In this document: in pieces, positions 1 through 8,663 of the stretch
Position numbering within the stretch: the first letter of the stretch is position 1
Layout: the number at the start of each line of letters is the position of its first letter
Assembly: GCA_965277435.1 (NCBI GenBank)
Contig: OZ255821.1
Span: 6,200,001 to 6,264,000, forward strand
From: Bog-105 sp965277435
Lineage (GTDB): Bacteria > Acidobacteriota > Terriglobia > Bryobacterales > Bryobacteraceae
Reading direction: 5' to 3'
Length of the DNA: 64,000 nucleotides
Made by a program: the position numbers and the translations under genes
Notes under the pieces: model-generated
The model's database searches: none
The model's input: the letters and a program-made list of their open reading frames with translations, nothing else
Told to the model about the DNA's origin: nothing

Positions 1-1032
1 ACCAGGTTCGCCAGAGGCCGGCACAGTCCAGAAGCGCCAGACCTCTTTGCCGGTCCCTTGATCAAACGCGGCAAGAAATCCGCGTACGCCATTCTCCCCT
101 CCGGCCGTGCCCGAAATGACGAGATTACCCACTATCAGCGGCGCTGAAGTGGCAAAGTAATTCTCGCGCCAGTCCGCCATCTCCGTGTCCCATTCGACCG
201 CCCCGGTCAGTCGATTGATTCCGAGTATGTGAGCGTCATCGGTCACCATGAACAAATGATTGCCGGCCACGGCTGCGCCTCGATTAATACCGATTCCGCC
301 GAGTAACTGCTTTTTCTTCGGCCGCTCAAAGTGCCAGAGGGTTCGCCCATTTCCGGCATCGAGCGCATAGCATTCGTTCGCGCTCGTGACATACATAATG
401 CCGTCCAGCACCACCGGCGTGGTCTCCAGGTCCGAAACGTCCGGCATAGTAAACATCCACTTCGGCGCTAGCTTAGACACGTTCGATTTATCGATCTGGT
501 GCAGTCTAGTTATCCGATTTCCACTTACATTGCCGTTGTAAGTGGGCCAGTTTGTCTCTGAAGTGACCTCGCGAAAGACTTTCCCGGTGCGGCGGAGAAG
601 GTGAATGGATTGATCGGCCGTCTGTAATTCCAGGTCGTCAGCGCTCTGATTCAACGCGACTCCTTCCAGTGTCTCCCCTGTGTTTGTAACGATTAATCGC
701 TTCACCAGTTCAGTGACTCTGGGCTTCAGAGTCCGAAGAAACGCAAGCAACTCCGCCAACTGCGGGCCTTGCAGATTTGAGAAAGCAGGCATGCCTCGTT
801 TGGGAAGACCGCCTTGAATGACGCTTGTCAGTTGCTCATCGGTGAGCTTCGGCAAGCGCACAGAAATGTTCGGGCCGAACTCACCCCCGCTGGCATCCGT
901 TCCATGACAGACTGCGCACGAGTTCTCGTATCGGCGGTAACCTTCTTCGCTCGGCTGCGCTTGGGCAAACTGGTTTCGGGCAGAGACCAGGAACAGGGAA
1001 AATAGGCACAACGATATCCGGCAATAAACCAT
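1..1032 (-). CDS. Cytochrome c / PQQ-dependent dehydrogenase, 3' end outside window
   Basis: Reading frame open from an ATG at 1032 to the window edge, so the C-terminus is missing. The translation starts with a hydrophobic signal peptide (residues 1-25), then a class I cytochrome c domain with the haem motif CAVCHG near residue 40 and a distal Met region (GMPAF). After about residue 145 come beta-propeller blades of the PQQ enzyme type, recognisable from repeats such as ALDAGNGRTLWHFE, GINRLTGAVEWDTE and AFDQGTGKEVWRFW. Family knowledge: periplasmic quinoprotein alcohol or sugar dehydrogenases pass electrons from PQQ to a fused haem c; here the haem domain is N-terminal. Substrate cannot be told. 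It is divergent from the gene starting at 1112. Confidence 0.85.
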   Translation of the reverse strand, partial: MVYCRISLCLFSLFLVSARNQFAQAQPSEEGYRRYENSCAVCHGTDASGGEFGPNISVRLPKLTDEQLTSVIQGGLPKRGMPAFSNLQGPQLAELLAFLRTLKPRVTELVKRLIVTNTGETLEGVALNQSADDLELQTADQSIHLLRRTGKVFREVTSETNWPTYNGNVSGNRITRLHQIDKSNVSKLAPKWMFTMPDVSDLETTPVVLDGIMYVTSANECYALDAGNGRTLWHFERPKKKQLLGGIGINRGAAVAGNHLFMVTDDAHILGINRLTGAVEWDTEMADWRENYFATSAPLIVGNLVISGTAGGENGVRGFLAAFDQGTGKEVWRFWTVPASGEPG

Positions 1033-1111
1033 AAGAACGGAGTGTCGTTAGGTTATCTCAATCGAAAGCAGCAGGAGGGGATATGATCGTTCACCAGGGA
1101 CGTAAACATCA

Positions 1112-2185
1112 ATGGACGTGACGCGCCGATTTTTTTCCGCTGCGGCTCTGGCGACCGCCCTGTCACCTGCCGGTAGGGCGGTCCCCCTCAAATCGCTTTC
1201 TCCGGGCATCAAGATTTCTGTTCAGGTCGACGAGACTGTGTCGGATGACGATCTGACCTGGATCAAACAAATGGGCATAGAGTACCTGAACGTTCAGACT
1301 GGCAAAGGCCGCGCCACGCTGGAGAATTTTCTGGCGATAAAGAAGCGGGTGGAAGCAGCCGGGCTCAAAGTCTGGAACATACCGAACAACGATAACCGTA
1401 ACATCGAGGAAGTCACGTTGAATCTGCCGGGACGCGACGCAAAGATCGACTGGCTAAAGCAATACATCAGCGACACAGGCAAAGCCGGAATCGGCTACAT
1501 CACTTACGCGCATATGGCGAACGGCATCTGGTCGAGCAAACCGGAGACGACCCGGGGTGGTGGTACATCACGGGCTTTTCATCTCGCCACAGCGAAGGGC
1601 TATTGGAACGGCAAAGTGTACCAAGGGCCGTTGACCCACGGCCGGAAGTATTCAGACGAAGAGCTTTGGGACAATTACCGCTATTTCATCCGCCAGATTG
1701 CGCCCGTTGCAGAGCAGTCTGGGGTGCGCATTGGAATTCACCCGGACGACCCGCCGGTTCCGGAACTGGGCGGAATTCCGCGGCACATCTTTGGAACTTT
1801 CGATGGCTATGTGCGCGCACTCGAAATTGCAAACTCACCCAACATCGGCGTGTGTCTGTGCTGCGGCACGTGGGCAGAAGGAGGGGTACAGACAGGTAAA
1901 AACGTCTACGACGCGGTGCGCGCGTTCTCGCAAATGGGGAAGCTCTGGAAGATCCATTTCCGCAACGTCACTTCGCCGATACCCGACTTCGTGGAGACCT
2001 ACATCGATAACGGCTACACCGACATGACGAAGCTGATGAAGACGCTGGTGGAGGTGGATTTCCGTGGGAATCTGATCGCCGATCATGTGCCGCCCATGGC
2101 AGGCGCTCGCCAGTCTTCGTGGTCTTACAGCATGGGGTACATTCGCGCTTTATATAACTCCGCGCGGGAGAACAAGCACAGCTAG
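1112..2185 (+). CDS. Mannonate dehydratase (UxuA)-like protein with export signal
   Basis: 357 residues. The N-terminus (MDVTRRFFSAAALATALSPAG) has a twin-arginine-like motif followed by a hydrophobic stretch, so the product is probably exported. The rest is a TIM-barrel of the xylose-isomerase/mannonate-dehydratase type: IHPDDPP near 209, GTFDGYVRALE, the cysteine pair in VCLCCGTWAEG, KIHFRNV and the C-terminal LIADHVP, all resembling UxuA, which dehydrates D-mannonate to 2-keto-3-deoxygluconate. UxuA itself is cytosolic, so an exported version is odd and the substrate may differ. It stands alone, divergent from the quinoprotein and convergent with the ADOP gene. Superfamily confident, exact reaction less so. 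Confidence 0.7.
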   Translation: MDVTRRFFSAAALATALSPAGRAVPLKSLSPGIKISVQVDETVSDDDLTWIKQMGIEYLNVQTGKGRATLENFLAIKKRVEAAGLKVWNIPNNDNRNIEEVTLNLPGRDAKIDWLKQYISDTGKAGIGYITYAHMANGIWSSKPETTRGGGTSRAFHLATAKGYWNGKVYQGPLTHGRKYSDEELWDNYRYFIRQIAPVAEQSGVRIGIHPDDPPVPELGGIPRHIFGTFDGYVRALEIANSPNIGVCLCCGTWAEGGVQTGKNVYDAVRAFSQMGKLWKIHFRNVTSPIPDFVETYIDNGYTDMTKLMKTLVEVDFRGNLIADHVPPMAGARQSSWSYSMGYIRALYNSARENKHS

Positions 2186-4509
2186 CAGCCGATCAGCGCC
2201 TGTATGTACTCATTCATTCCTTAAGGCCGCCATTGGATCCACTCTTGTTGCCCGGTTGGCAGGCAAATAGCAGGCCAGGAGCGCGACCAATAAGAGCACA
2301 AGAGCAACGGCCGCAAAAGTGAGCGGATCGGTGGGGCTGACGCCGGAAAGAAACTGTGTGATCGTCCTCGTGAGCGCCATCGCGAGGCCCGCGCCAATGG
2401 CCAGGCCGGTCAAAGTCAGCGCCAGCCCAAACTTTGCAATCAAACCAAGTACGTTGCTTCGCGGTGCACCCAGAGCCAGGCGGATGCCGATCTCGTGGGT
2501 GCGTTCACTCACAATGTGAGACATCATTCCGTAGATCCCGATGGCTGCGAGGACCAAAGCCATGGCAGCGAAGATTTCGAGCAGTTGCATGACGAACTTC
2601 GTATCACCCATCGAACCTGCCAGATACTTTTGCATGCTCATGACGTCGGTGACCGGCTGATCGCGGTCGATCTTCGCCGCCGCTTTCCGCAGGCTGGAAA
2701 CAAAGTGGTGGTCGGATTCGGCGACTTCGGATCGGGTTCTTACCAACAACGTCTGGTGGATATGAGGTAACATCGCGCCGCCCGGGAAAACGGCGGCCTG
2801 CTGACGAAATGACGAAAAGACAGTGGGAAATACTCTTTGTTCCAGGCCATCTAGTTTTGCATCCCCGACAACGCCTACGATCTCGCGGGTTCGCGTTTCG
2901 TCTACGTGGTAAGACTCGTACCGCATGAGAAGCTGCTTACCTACGGGATTTTCATTTGGAAAATAGCGCCGCGCAAGAGCCTGGTTAATCACCACCACCC
3001 AGGGGCTGTTCAGAGTGTCGGACGCATTGATGTAGCGACCGCTCTTGAGTGGAATTTTTAGAACGCGAAAGAAATCGGCGCTCACTTCTCCATACGCTGC
3101 TTCCGGCCGGTGCTCGGGAGAAGGCGCTGCGTGGTTGAGGATGGCAAAGCTGCTGGATCGGAAGCCTCGGCTTACCGTGGCAACGGACTCGACACCGGGC
3201 AGAATAGCCAACAGATCGAGCAGCCGGTTGTAGAACGAGGTGACCAGCGGCGTCACTTTTTGCATGTCGCTGCCGGGCATGATCTCCACATATCTGCCGC
3301 CTTCGGCGAGCGCTACGGAAGCGATCACGACGTGACCAGGATCGTACCCGGGATCGCCCTGCTGCATTTGGAAGACGGTTTTGATCATTAAGCCGGCACC
3401 GGTGAGCAGCACCATGGCCAGAGCGACTTCGGCGATTACGAGAACCTGCCGAAGGAGTCGGCGTGAGCCCGCTACGGTCCGGCGATCCCCTTCTCGAAGA
3501 ACTATATTCAGGTTGGGATTGGAAGACTGGAGAGATGGAACGATACCGAACAACAGAGCGGTAGCCGCGGAGATGGCTAGCGTGAAGAGCAAGACACGAT
3601 AATCGACGTGGATTTCTGCGCTATTGGGAAAACCATCCGCGAGTTTCAAAAACAGTTTTATGCCGGCGAAAGTAAGGGCGAGTCCAGTAGCGCCACCTAA
3701 GATGGCGAGCAGACTGCTCTCGGCGAACAGTTGCTGAATCAGTCGCCGGCGGCTCGCGCCCAGCGCGGCGCGAACAGCCTGCTCTTTGCGCCGAGTCTCG
3801 GTCCTCGACTGCAACAGATTCGCGACGTTCAGGCAGGCAATCAGCAACACGAAACCAACAGCCCCCAGGAATGGATAGAGCATGCGGGCCCAGCCGGAAA
3901 CGGCTTCCCGCAACGGCACCACTTGATCGTCAATGCCATTGTCAATCGTTGGAAAAGCGCGTTCCATGCGGCGGGCGACGACCTGCATTTCGTCGCGAGC
4001 TTGAGCGAGCGAGACTCCGTCCCTGAGCCGTCCGACAGGCATCAGCCATCCCCTGTCTTTGCGCTCTGAATAGCGAGCACTGGCCGGGTTAATCGGTTCC
4101 CAGACATCGATCCGTTCACCGTGGAACGGAGCAAAACGCGGCGGCATAATGCCGGCGACAGTAGACTCCACGCCCGAGAGATCGAAGGTTTTGCCAAGCG
4201 CCTGCAAGCTGCCCTGGAAGTGAAGCTTCCAAAACGCATCACTGATCATAACGGTCTGAGCACGGTCCTGCGCTTCCGAGGCTTTGAAGATTCTGCCGAA
4301 CTCAGGTTGGACGCGGAGCACATGGAAGAAATCAGGCGTGACGTATTGCACGTGGATGATTTCCGGTTCGCCGAGCTGGGAAAGAGGCGCTGCCTCGGTT
4401 CCGCTCGTGAGAGCAATCTCCTCGAAACTCCGGCTCTGGCGATTCCAATCTACGACTTCGGCGATAGGCGGCCCCTGTTCCGAATTCGTCTTGCCGCGTT
4501 CCAGTTGCC

Positions 4510-4529
4510 AGATCGCCATCAGGCGGTCT
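4510..4529. repeat. Target-site duplication, left copy
   Basis: Twenty bases, AGATCGCCATCAGGCGGTCT, directly abutting the left inverted repeat of the IS. An identical copy abuts the right end at 6368-6387. In the interrupted ADOP gene this stretch encodes the residues RLMAI. Confidence 0.92.
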
Positions 4530-4545
4530 CTGGGGTTTCTACATT

Positions 4546-5943
4546 TCAGGCAGCGGCAGCGGCGACAAAGCGGGCGGCGAGTGGCTGAATCTGAAGATGG
4601 GCGACCAGTTTAGGGCGCTGGCTGGCTTCTTTCCGCAGGAGCGTAATGAGATCGAGACAGGAGGGACGCCTTGCGTTGCGTCGCCATTTGGGCAATTGGG
4701 CATAGGCTTTGCCGCGTTCGGCGCCGAAGACCTTGAGAGCCGCCAACAGTAACGCGCTGTAGGCTGCCACTGCCAGCGCGGGCTGCTTGGGAACAGCGGT
4801 TCGATTCCAGAGCTGAGCTTGCCCGATGCCCAAAGTGTCTTTCTCCTCGCGATGATTGACTTCAATCTGCCAACGGTCGCAGTAAATCTGCAGGAGTTGC
4901 TGAGCCGAACTGCTCAGGTCGGTGCAAAGCAGGAAAGCGGGTTGGCGGTAATACAGTTTGGAGGACTTGCGTTTGCGATACGGAGTCGGTGCGATGACGA
5001 ATAACCGCAAAGGCCGTGTCCTGGAGCCGCTTTGCCACAGAACCTTCGAAACCTCTTTGTATCGGACCTTGCGCTGCTGGCCTCCATAAAAGAGCTTGGT
5101 GATTTTCCAGCCAATCTTTTCATCCTGACGAACCTGCTCGGGCGTGAACTTCTCCTCTGCATAAGTGCGTCGGCTTCCCGGTTCAGCGGCGAAGCAAAGC
5201 TTGGCGTCTTTGCGGGTGCGGGCAATCAGGATCACTCGCTGGGGAATGGCCGCTAAGACGGTACGGTTACAGAAGCTGCCGTCGCCGGCAATGGCCAGCG
5301 TTTTACGCTCTCCACCAGCAGCGTCGAAGGCGTTACGCAGTTCCGACAGGCTATCGACGAAACGCTGCGAGAGATTGAAGCGCTTGCGGTCCGCCTTGTA
5401 TTGCTCCCAGGCTTCTTCGCCGGCACGTTTGCCGGGCTTCTTCACGGTGGAGACTTCTTCGAAGCGGATGGGAATAGCCCGCGCCGAAAACGATCCATTG
5501 CGATGCAATGGCAACAATAGCGACGCTTGCAGGAAGCGCAAGCCCAGCATGAGATTCGTGTGAAAGGGCGGAGACATGGGATCGCGATGCCAGGCGGCCT
5601 GTGGGATCGAACGGCCTGTCTTGCGCAATCGGGTGTCGTCGACGGCTACGCCGACCAGTTTCCCAGGACAGAAGGTGAGGCCCTCCTTGAGCAGAGGCAG
5701 GAACAGAGCTTGCGGGTCCCACTCAGCACGGGAGTGCAGAAAATATTCACCAGACCAGGATTTCTGTTCCCGTCCGCTGGTCCAGAGAATGCGCGACACG
5801 GTAGCGCGGCCCAACACCAGCAGTGAGCCGAGCGCCTGACGAGCGGCTCTGACAAACGTTCGGTTCTGGGCAAAAATCGATTGCCACGGACGAGTCATCT
5901 CCAGCCAGCATTGCAATAAAGTTGGGGTCTCGGGCTCCTTCAT
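4546..5943 (-). CDS. IS4-superfamily DDE transposase
   Basis: About 465 residues. Candidate catalytic acidic residues are seen in VAVDDTRLRK and AIAGDGSFCN, and the C-terminal part has the YREK motif in order: Tyr-x2-Arg-x3-Glu-x6-Lys within YCDRWQIEVNHREEK. This arrangement is characteristic of IS4-superfamily transposases with an RNase H fold. The frame opens 12 bases further upstream (5955), but the ATG at 5943 has a GGAGG Shine-Dalgarno about 7 bases before it and is preferred. The C-terminus ends in an Ala run next to the left inverted repeat. It is intact, so the element may still be mobile. Confidence 0.9.
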   Translation of the reverse strand: MKEPETPTLLQCWLEMTRPWQSIFAQNRTFVRAARQALGSLLVLGRATVSRILWTSGREQKSWSGEYFLHSRAEWDPQALFLPLLKEGLTFCPGKLVGVAVDDTRLRKTGRSIPQAAWHRDPMSPPFHTNLMLGLRFLQASLLLPLHRNGSFSARAIPIRFEEVSTVKKPGKRAGEEAWEQYKADRKRFNLSQRFVDSLSELRNAFDAAGGERKTLAIAGDGSFCNRTVLAAIPQRVILIARTRKDAKLCFAAEPGSRRTYAEEKFTPEQVRQDEKIGWKITKLFYGGQQRKVRYKEVSKVLWQSGSRTRPLRLFVIAPTPYRKRKSSKLYYRQPAFLLCTDLSSSAQQLLQIYCDRWQIEVNHREEKDTLGIGQAQLWNRTAVPKQPALAVAAYSALLLAALKVFGAERGKAYAQLPKWRRNARRPSCLDLITLLRKEASQRPKLVAHLQIQPLAARFVAAAAA

Positions 5944-5986
5944 GATTTCCTCCATATAGATGAAAACTAAAAATGCTAAGAAATCC

Positions 5987-6307
5987 CTACTCCGCCGTCT
6001 CGGGGCGAAGCAGCGTCTGGTTCAATTCACAGATCGCTTCCAGTTTGTCCTTCACGTCGTGATAGTTTCTCAGCCAGCGCTCCACTTGCTCTCTCTGCTC
6101 GGGCCGGATGCTGATCTGCTTGTTTCGGCCCCCGGGGTAGTTGATGGACAGAACCAAGGCCGGGTGTCCTTCGCCGCGAGCACAGGTCTGACATCCCTTC
6201 TTATGCCAGATAGTCCGCTCCAGCAAGGAACCGCGAATAATCTCGCCGGGTTCTCTAAGCGCCCTCACCAGGCTGTTCCGCTTGTGCAGCTTCTCCTTCG
6301 CTGTCAT
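5987..6307 (-). CDS. DUF6788-like IS passenger protein
   Basis: About 106 residues. The core is ERTIWHKKGCQTCARGEGHP, with a CxxC pair and a GEGHP turn, followed by a basic strand and a C-terminal helical region rich in Gln, Glu and Arg. This matches the small DUF6788 proteins often encoded beside transposases. It lies 31 bases upstream of the transposase in the same direction and inside the inverted repeats, so it is a passenger or accessory gene of the IS. The frame extends to 6340, but the ATG at 6307 gives the usual start MTAKEKL. Function unknown; the Cys pair suggests metal or nucleic-acid binding. Confidence 0.7.
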   Translation of the reverse strand: MTAKEKLHKRNSLVRALREPGEIIRGSLLERTIWHKKGCQTCARGEGHPALVLSINYPGGRNKQISIRPEQREQVERWLRNYHDVKDKLEAICELNQTLLRPETAE

Positions 6308-6367
6308 CTGTATAGATGAAATCACATTAAGCCACAACATTCAAGAGCCAAAATGTAGAAACTCCAG

Positions 6368-6387
6368 AGATCGCCATCAGGCGGTCT
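6368..6387. repeat. Target-site duplication, right copy
   Basis: Identical to 4510-4529; lies just outside the right inverted repeat of the IS. Confidence 0.92.
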
Positions 6388-6604
6388 GGCTGCGCATAAG
6401 GCATGGGCCGCAACATTTCCGCATTGATGACGCTAAATATGGTGCTGTTCGCCGCAACGCCTAACGCCAACGAAAAAACCACCACGGTAAGAAAGCCAGG
6501 CGCTTTGGCAAGACTACGTGCCGCCAGCCGAACGTCCTGCAGAAGCGCCTCTGTTCTTTCGAAGGTCCACATGTGGCGAATTTCCTATCGTGACCAGATT
6601 ACAT

Positions 6605-8563
6605 TCAGTGGTGGCACATTTTTGGCGGTGGCGGCGGCACGTCCATGGCCGGATTGCGATCGAAAAATCCATCCGGCTTTAATTGAAATCCGATGCTGCC
6701 CACCGGCATCACCGGCCAGTCTTCAGGCCGAGGCACGTGGTTGTTTGTGAATACATACCAGAGGACAACTTCGGTGTCGGTGATGGGCCGGTCACCTTTC
6801 GTCCACACCGGCAGGCCGTCGCCGGTTGGGTGTTGATTCGGATAATCGCCGGCGGCGAAGCGTTCCTCCGGGCGATACGGGGTCACCCAAAGGTGATTCG
6901 CGGTGAAGCCGGCGCGCCGCATGATAGGTGCATCCGGTTGCACAAAGGGCGGGCAGTTCTCTCCCGGGATCAGCCGGTACGCCACCGGTCGGCCTAACTT
7001 ATTTTTTCGATGGGAGCTTTTGATGCGCCAGAAACGGGCCGAGTCCGCGTTCACTCGCCGCTGGGCCTGCAGTTCGGTTGCGAGCAGCGTCTCCTCAGAT
7101 CGGAAGGCATTGCCGTGAGGATTAGCAGGGCTGGTAGGCATGCCGGCTGTGTTGACTTCGTAAACCGAATTCGCCGGTCCATCGACGCTGGCCACTAACC
7201 GCGCCGCAAAGATGTGCTGGTGATTTCCGGCATTGAGTTGTGGAGCAATCTCGACGCCGAATTCCGACTGTTGACCCGGCGGCAGACTAGTCGTGTTCAC
7301 GATCCCGGTCAGCTTTACTTCGCACTGGATGGTGCCGTCCTGATAAAAATACCAATAAAACCCGTACTCGTAATTGCCTACTGTCGCGATGAACGAAACG
7401 GACAGGCGGCGCGAACGTCTGACTTCGGATTGATTGGTGCGCCAATCCGTATGCTTCCACAAAATGCCGAAGTCTTCTTCGTGCAGACAGACGACATTTT
7501 TGAGCATGCTCGCCTTGCCCAGGCTGTCCACCAGAGGAAAATCGAAATAGTGAATGACGCCGAGGCAATCGCAGCCTAAAGCGAGCGAATTGGCCAGCAT
7601 GCCGATGCCGTACTCACCAATATCGAAAGCGTTTTTCCGATAGTAAGGCTCCCCCGGATCGCCATAGGGAACCACCATCTCACAGATGGAAGCTCGCTGT
7701 AGAATGGGCCGCTCGCCGGATTCATCGGTATAGCTGACCGTGTGCAAGACAAGCCCTTCGCGATGCGTGAAGCCAACACGAAACTTCCATTTCTGCCACT
7801 CCACGAGATTTCCGGAAACCTGAAAACTCGGGCCTTCCGGCTGCAGGATCTCGATCGGCTTCAAATCGGTCCGCATGTGCGGGATGTATTCGCGCGCCCA
7901 ATTGCCGCTTTCGGGAGGCAGTGGCACAGTGCCGTAATCCTTGACATGAACGACCGCCATCTTATGCAAGTCGATCAACACCGTTAAATTGTCGAGCGGC
8001 CGCGCGTAGCCGTTGTCGCGCTCCTCGGATCGAACAAAGATCAACGCTTGAAGCAAGCGGAGACATTGATGCTCGGGCAGTTCGGTTCCATACAAGCCAG
8101 CCGACCAGGGGTCAACCATGACCAGGTCAGCGTTTGTAATCCCGCGCCTGGCGAGAGCCGCCAGAAACTGCGGATCGCGGCGGGCAGCGGCTTCGGCTTC
8201 AAAAAACTCGTCCAGCATGATCGGAGGCTGAATGCCGGCGGGTAGCTGGGTGAAAGACACAACCGTTTTGCTGACCAGATCCACCACTGCCTCATAGGCA
8301 AAGCCGGCGCTGCGGTCGAGAAATACGGCCAGCGCCTGACGCGCGGACACGGCGTCGCCGTTGAATCCAGCGACCGATTGACGGGACGGCTCATGCAGCG
8401 TAATCGAAACGAATCGAACGGCATCACTCAACTGCTTGCTCGTTTTGAGGAGCCGCGCGGTCTCTTCAATTTCTGCAATGGATAAGGAATCGAGCGGATG
8501 GCGGTGCGAAACCGCGGGATCAATCGCTGTCGTCTCCTGCTTTGCTTCGAGAACGTGGTCCAT
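6605..8563 (-). CDS. Copper-containing primary amine oxidase
   Basis: 652 residues. The topaquinone site is at VGNYEYG, with Tyr398 in the invariant Asn-Tyr-(Asp/Glu) motif. The catalytic-base Asp is about residue 314 in NAFDIGEYG. The copper ligands are His448 and His450 in NHQHIF, and a third His is in FTNNHVPRPEDWP near the C-terminus. N-terminal N2/N3 domains precede the catalytic beta-sandwich. Family knowledge: these enzymes deaminate primary amines to aldehydes with release of ammonia and hydrogen peroxide. There is no clear signal peptide, so it is probably cytosolic. It is divergent from an APC permease 100 bp away, which suggests uptake and oxidation of an amine as one function. Confidence 0.92.
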   Translation of the reverse strand: MDHVLEAKQETTAIDPAVSHRHPLDSLSIAEIEETARLLKTSKQLSDAVRFVSITLHEPSRQSVAGFNGDAVSARQALAVFLDRSAGFAYEAVVDLVSKTVVSFTQLPAGIQPPIMLDEFFEAEAAARRDPQFLAALARRGITNADLVMVDPWSAGLYGTELPEHQCLRLLQALIFVRSEERDNGYARPLDNLTVLIDLHKMAVVHVKDYGTVPLPPESGNWAREYIPHMRTDLKPIEILQPEGPSFQVSGNLVEWQKWKFRVGFTHREGLVLHTVSYTDESGERPILQRASICEMVVPYGDPGEPYYRKNAFDIGEYGIGMLANSLALGCDCLGVIHYFDFPLVDSLGKASMLKNVVCLHEEDFGILWKHTDWRTNQSEVRRSRRLSVSFIATVGNYEYGFYWYFYQDGTIQCEVKLTGIVNTTSLPPGQQSEFGVEIAPQLNAGNHQHIFAARLVASVDGPANSVYEVNTAGMPTSPANPHGNAFRSEETLLATELQAQRRVNADSARFWRIKSSHRKNKLGRPVAYRLIPGENCPPFVQPDAPIMRRAGFTANHLWVTPYRPEERFAAGDYPNQHPTGDGLPVWTKGDRPITDTEVVLWYVFTNNHVPRPEDWPVMPVGSIGFQLKPDGFFDRNPAMDVPPPPPKMCHH

Positions 8564-8663
8564 GATGTACTCTTGCCTCCTTACGGCGTAATTGAAGCAA
8601 CATGGCTTGCAGACAGTGTAATCGATTCGTGCGCGGCTTGCGGATTGATGCTAGCCTAAGCGG

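Larger units (their letters stand above)
4530..6367 (-). mobile_element. IS4-superfamily insertion sequence with DUF6788 passenger
   Basis: Bounded by imperfect terminal inverted repeats: 4530 onward reads CTGGGGTTTCTACATTT and the inward-reading right end is CTGGAGTTTCTACATTT, 16 of 17 matching. It is flanked by a perfect 20-bp direct repeat, AGATCGCCATCAGGCGGTCT, at 4510-4529 and 6368-6387. Both genes inside read on the minus strand and look intact. The length is 1838 bp. The transposase carries a YREK signature, placing it in the IS4 superfamily. A 20-bp duplication is long for most IS4 groups; IS1549/IS1634-type elements are known to make long ones. Confidence 0.92.
2210..6572 (-). pseudogene. 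ADOP-family ABC transporter permease split by an IS element
   Basis: The gene lies in two pieces. The 5' piece (6572-6368) encodes MWTFERTEALLQDVRLAARS and a first membrane segment, up to PDRLMAI. The 3' piece (4529-2210) resumes with IWQLERGKTN and runs through a MacB-like periplasmic domain, two FtsX-type membrane blocks and the family-typical end DPMAALRNE. The IS at 4530-6367 sits between them. Removing it with one copy of the 20-bp duplication restores a single frame across RLMAIWQLE, with no other lesion seen, so the insertion looks recent. ADOP proteins are large macrolide-exporter-like permeases usually found without an adjacent ATPase; function generally unknown. The 3' piece could still be translated from an internal start at 4519 but would lack the first helix. 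Confidence 0.9.
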
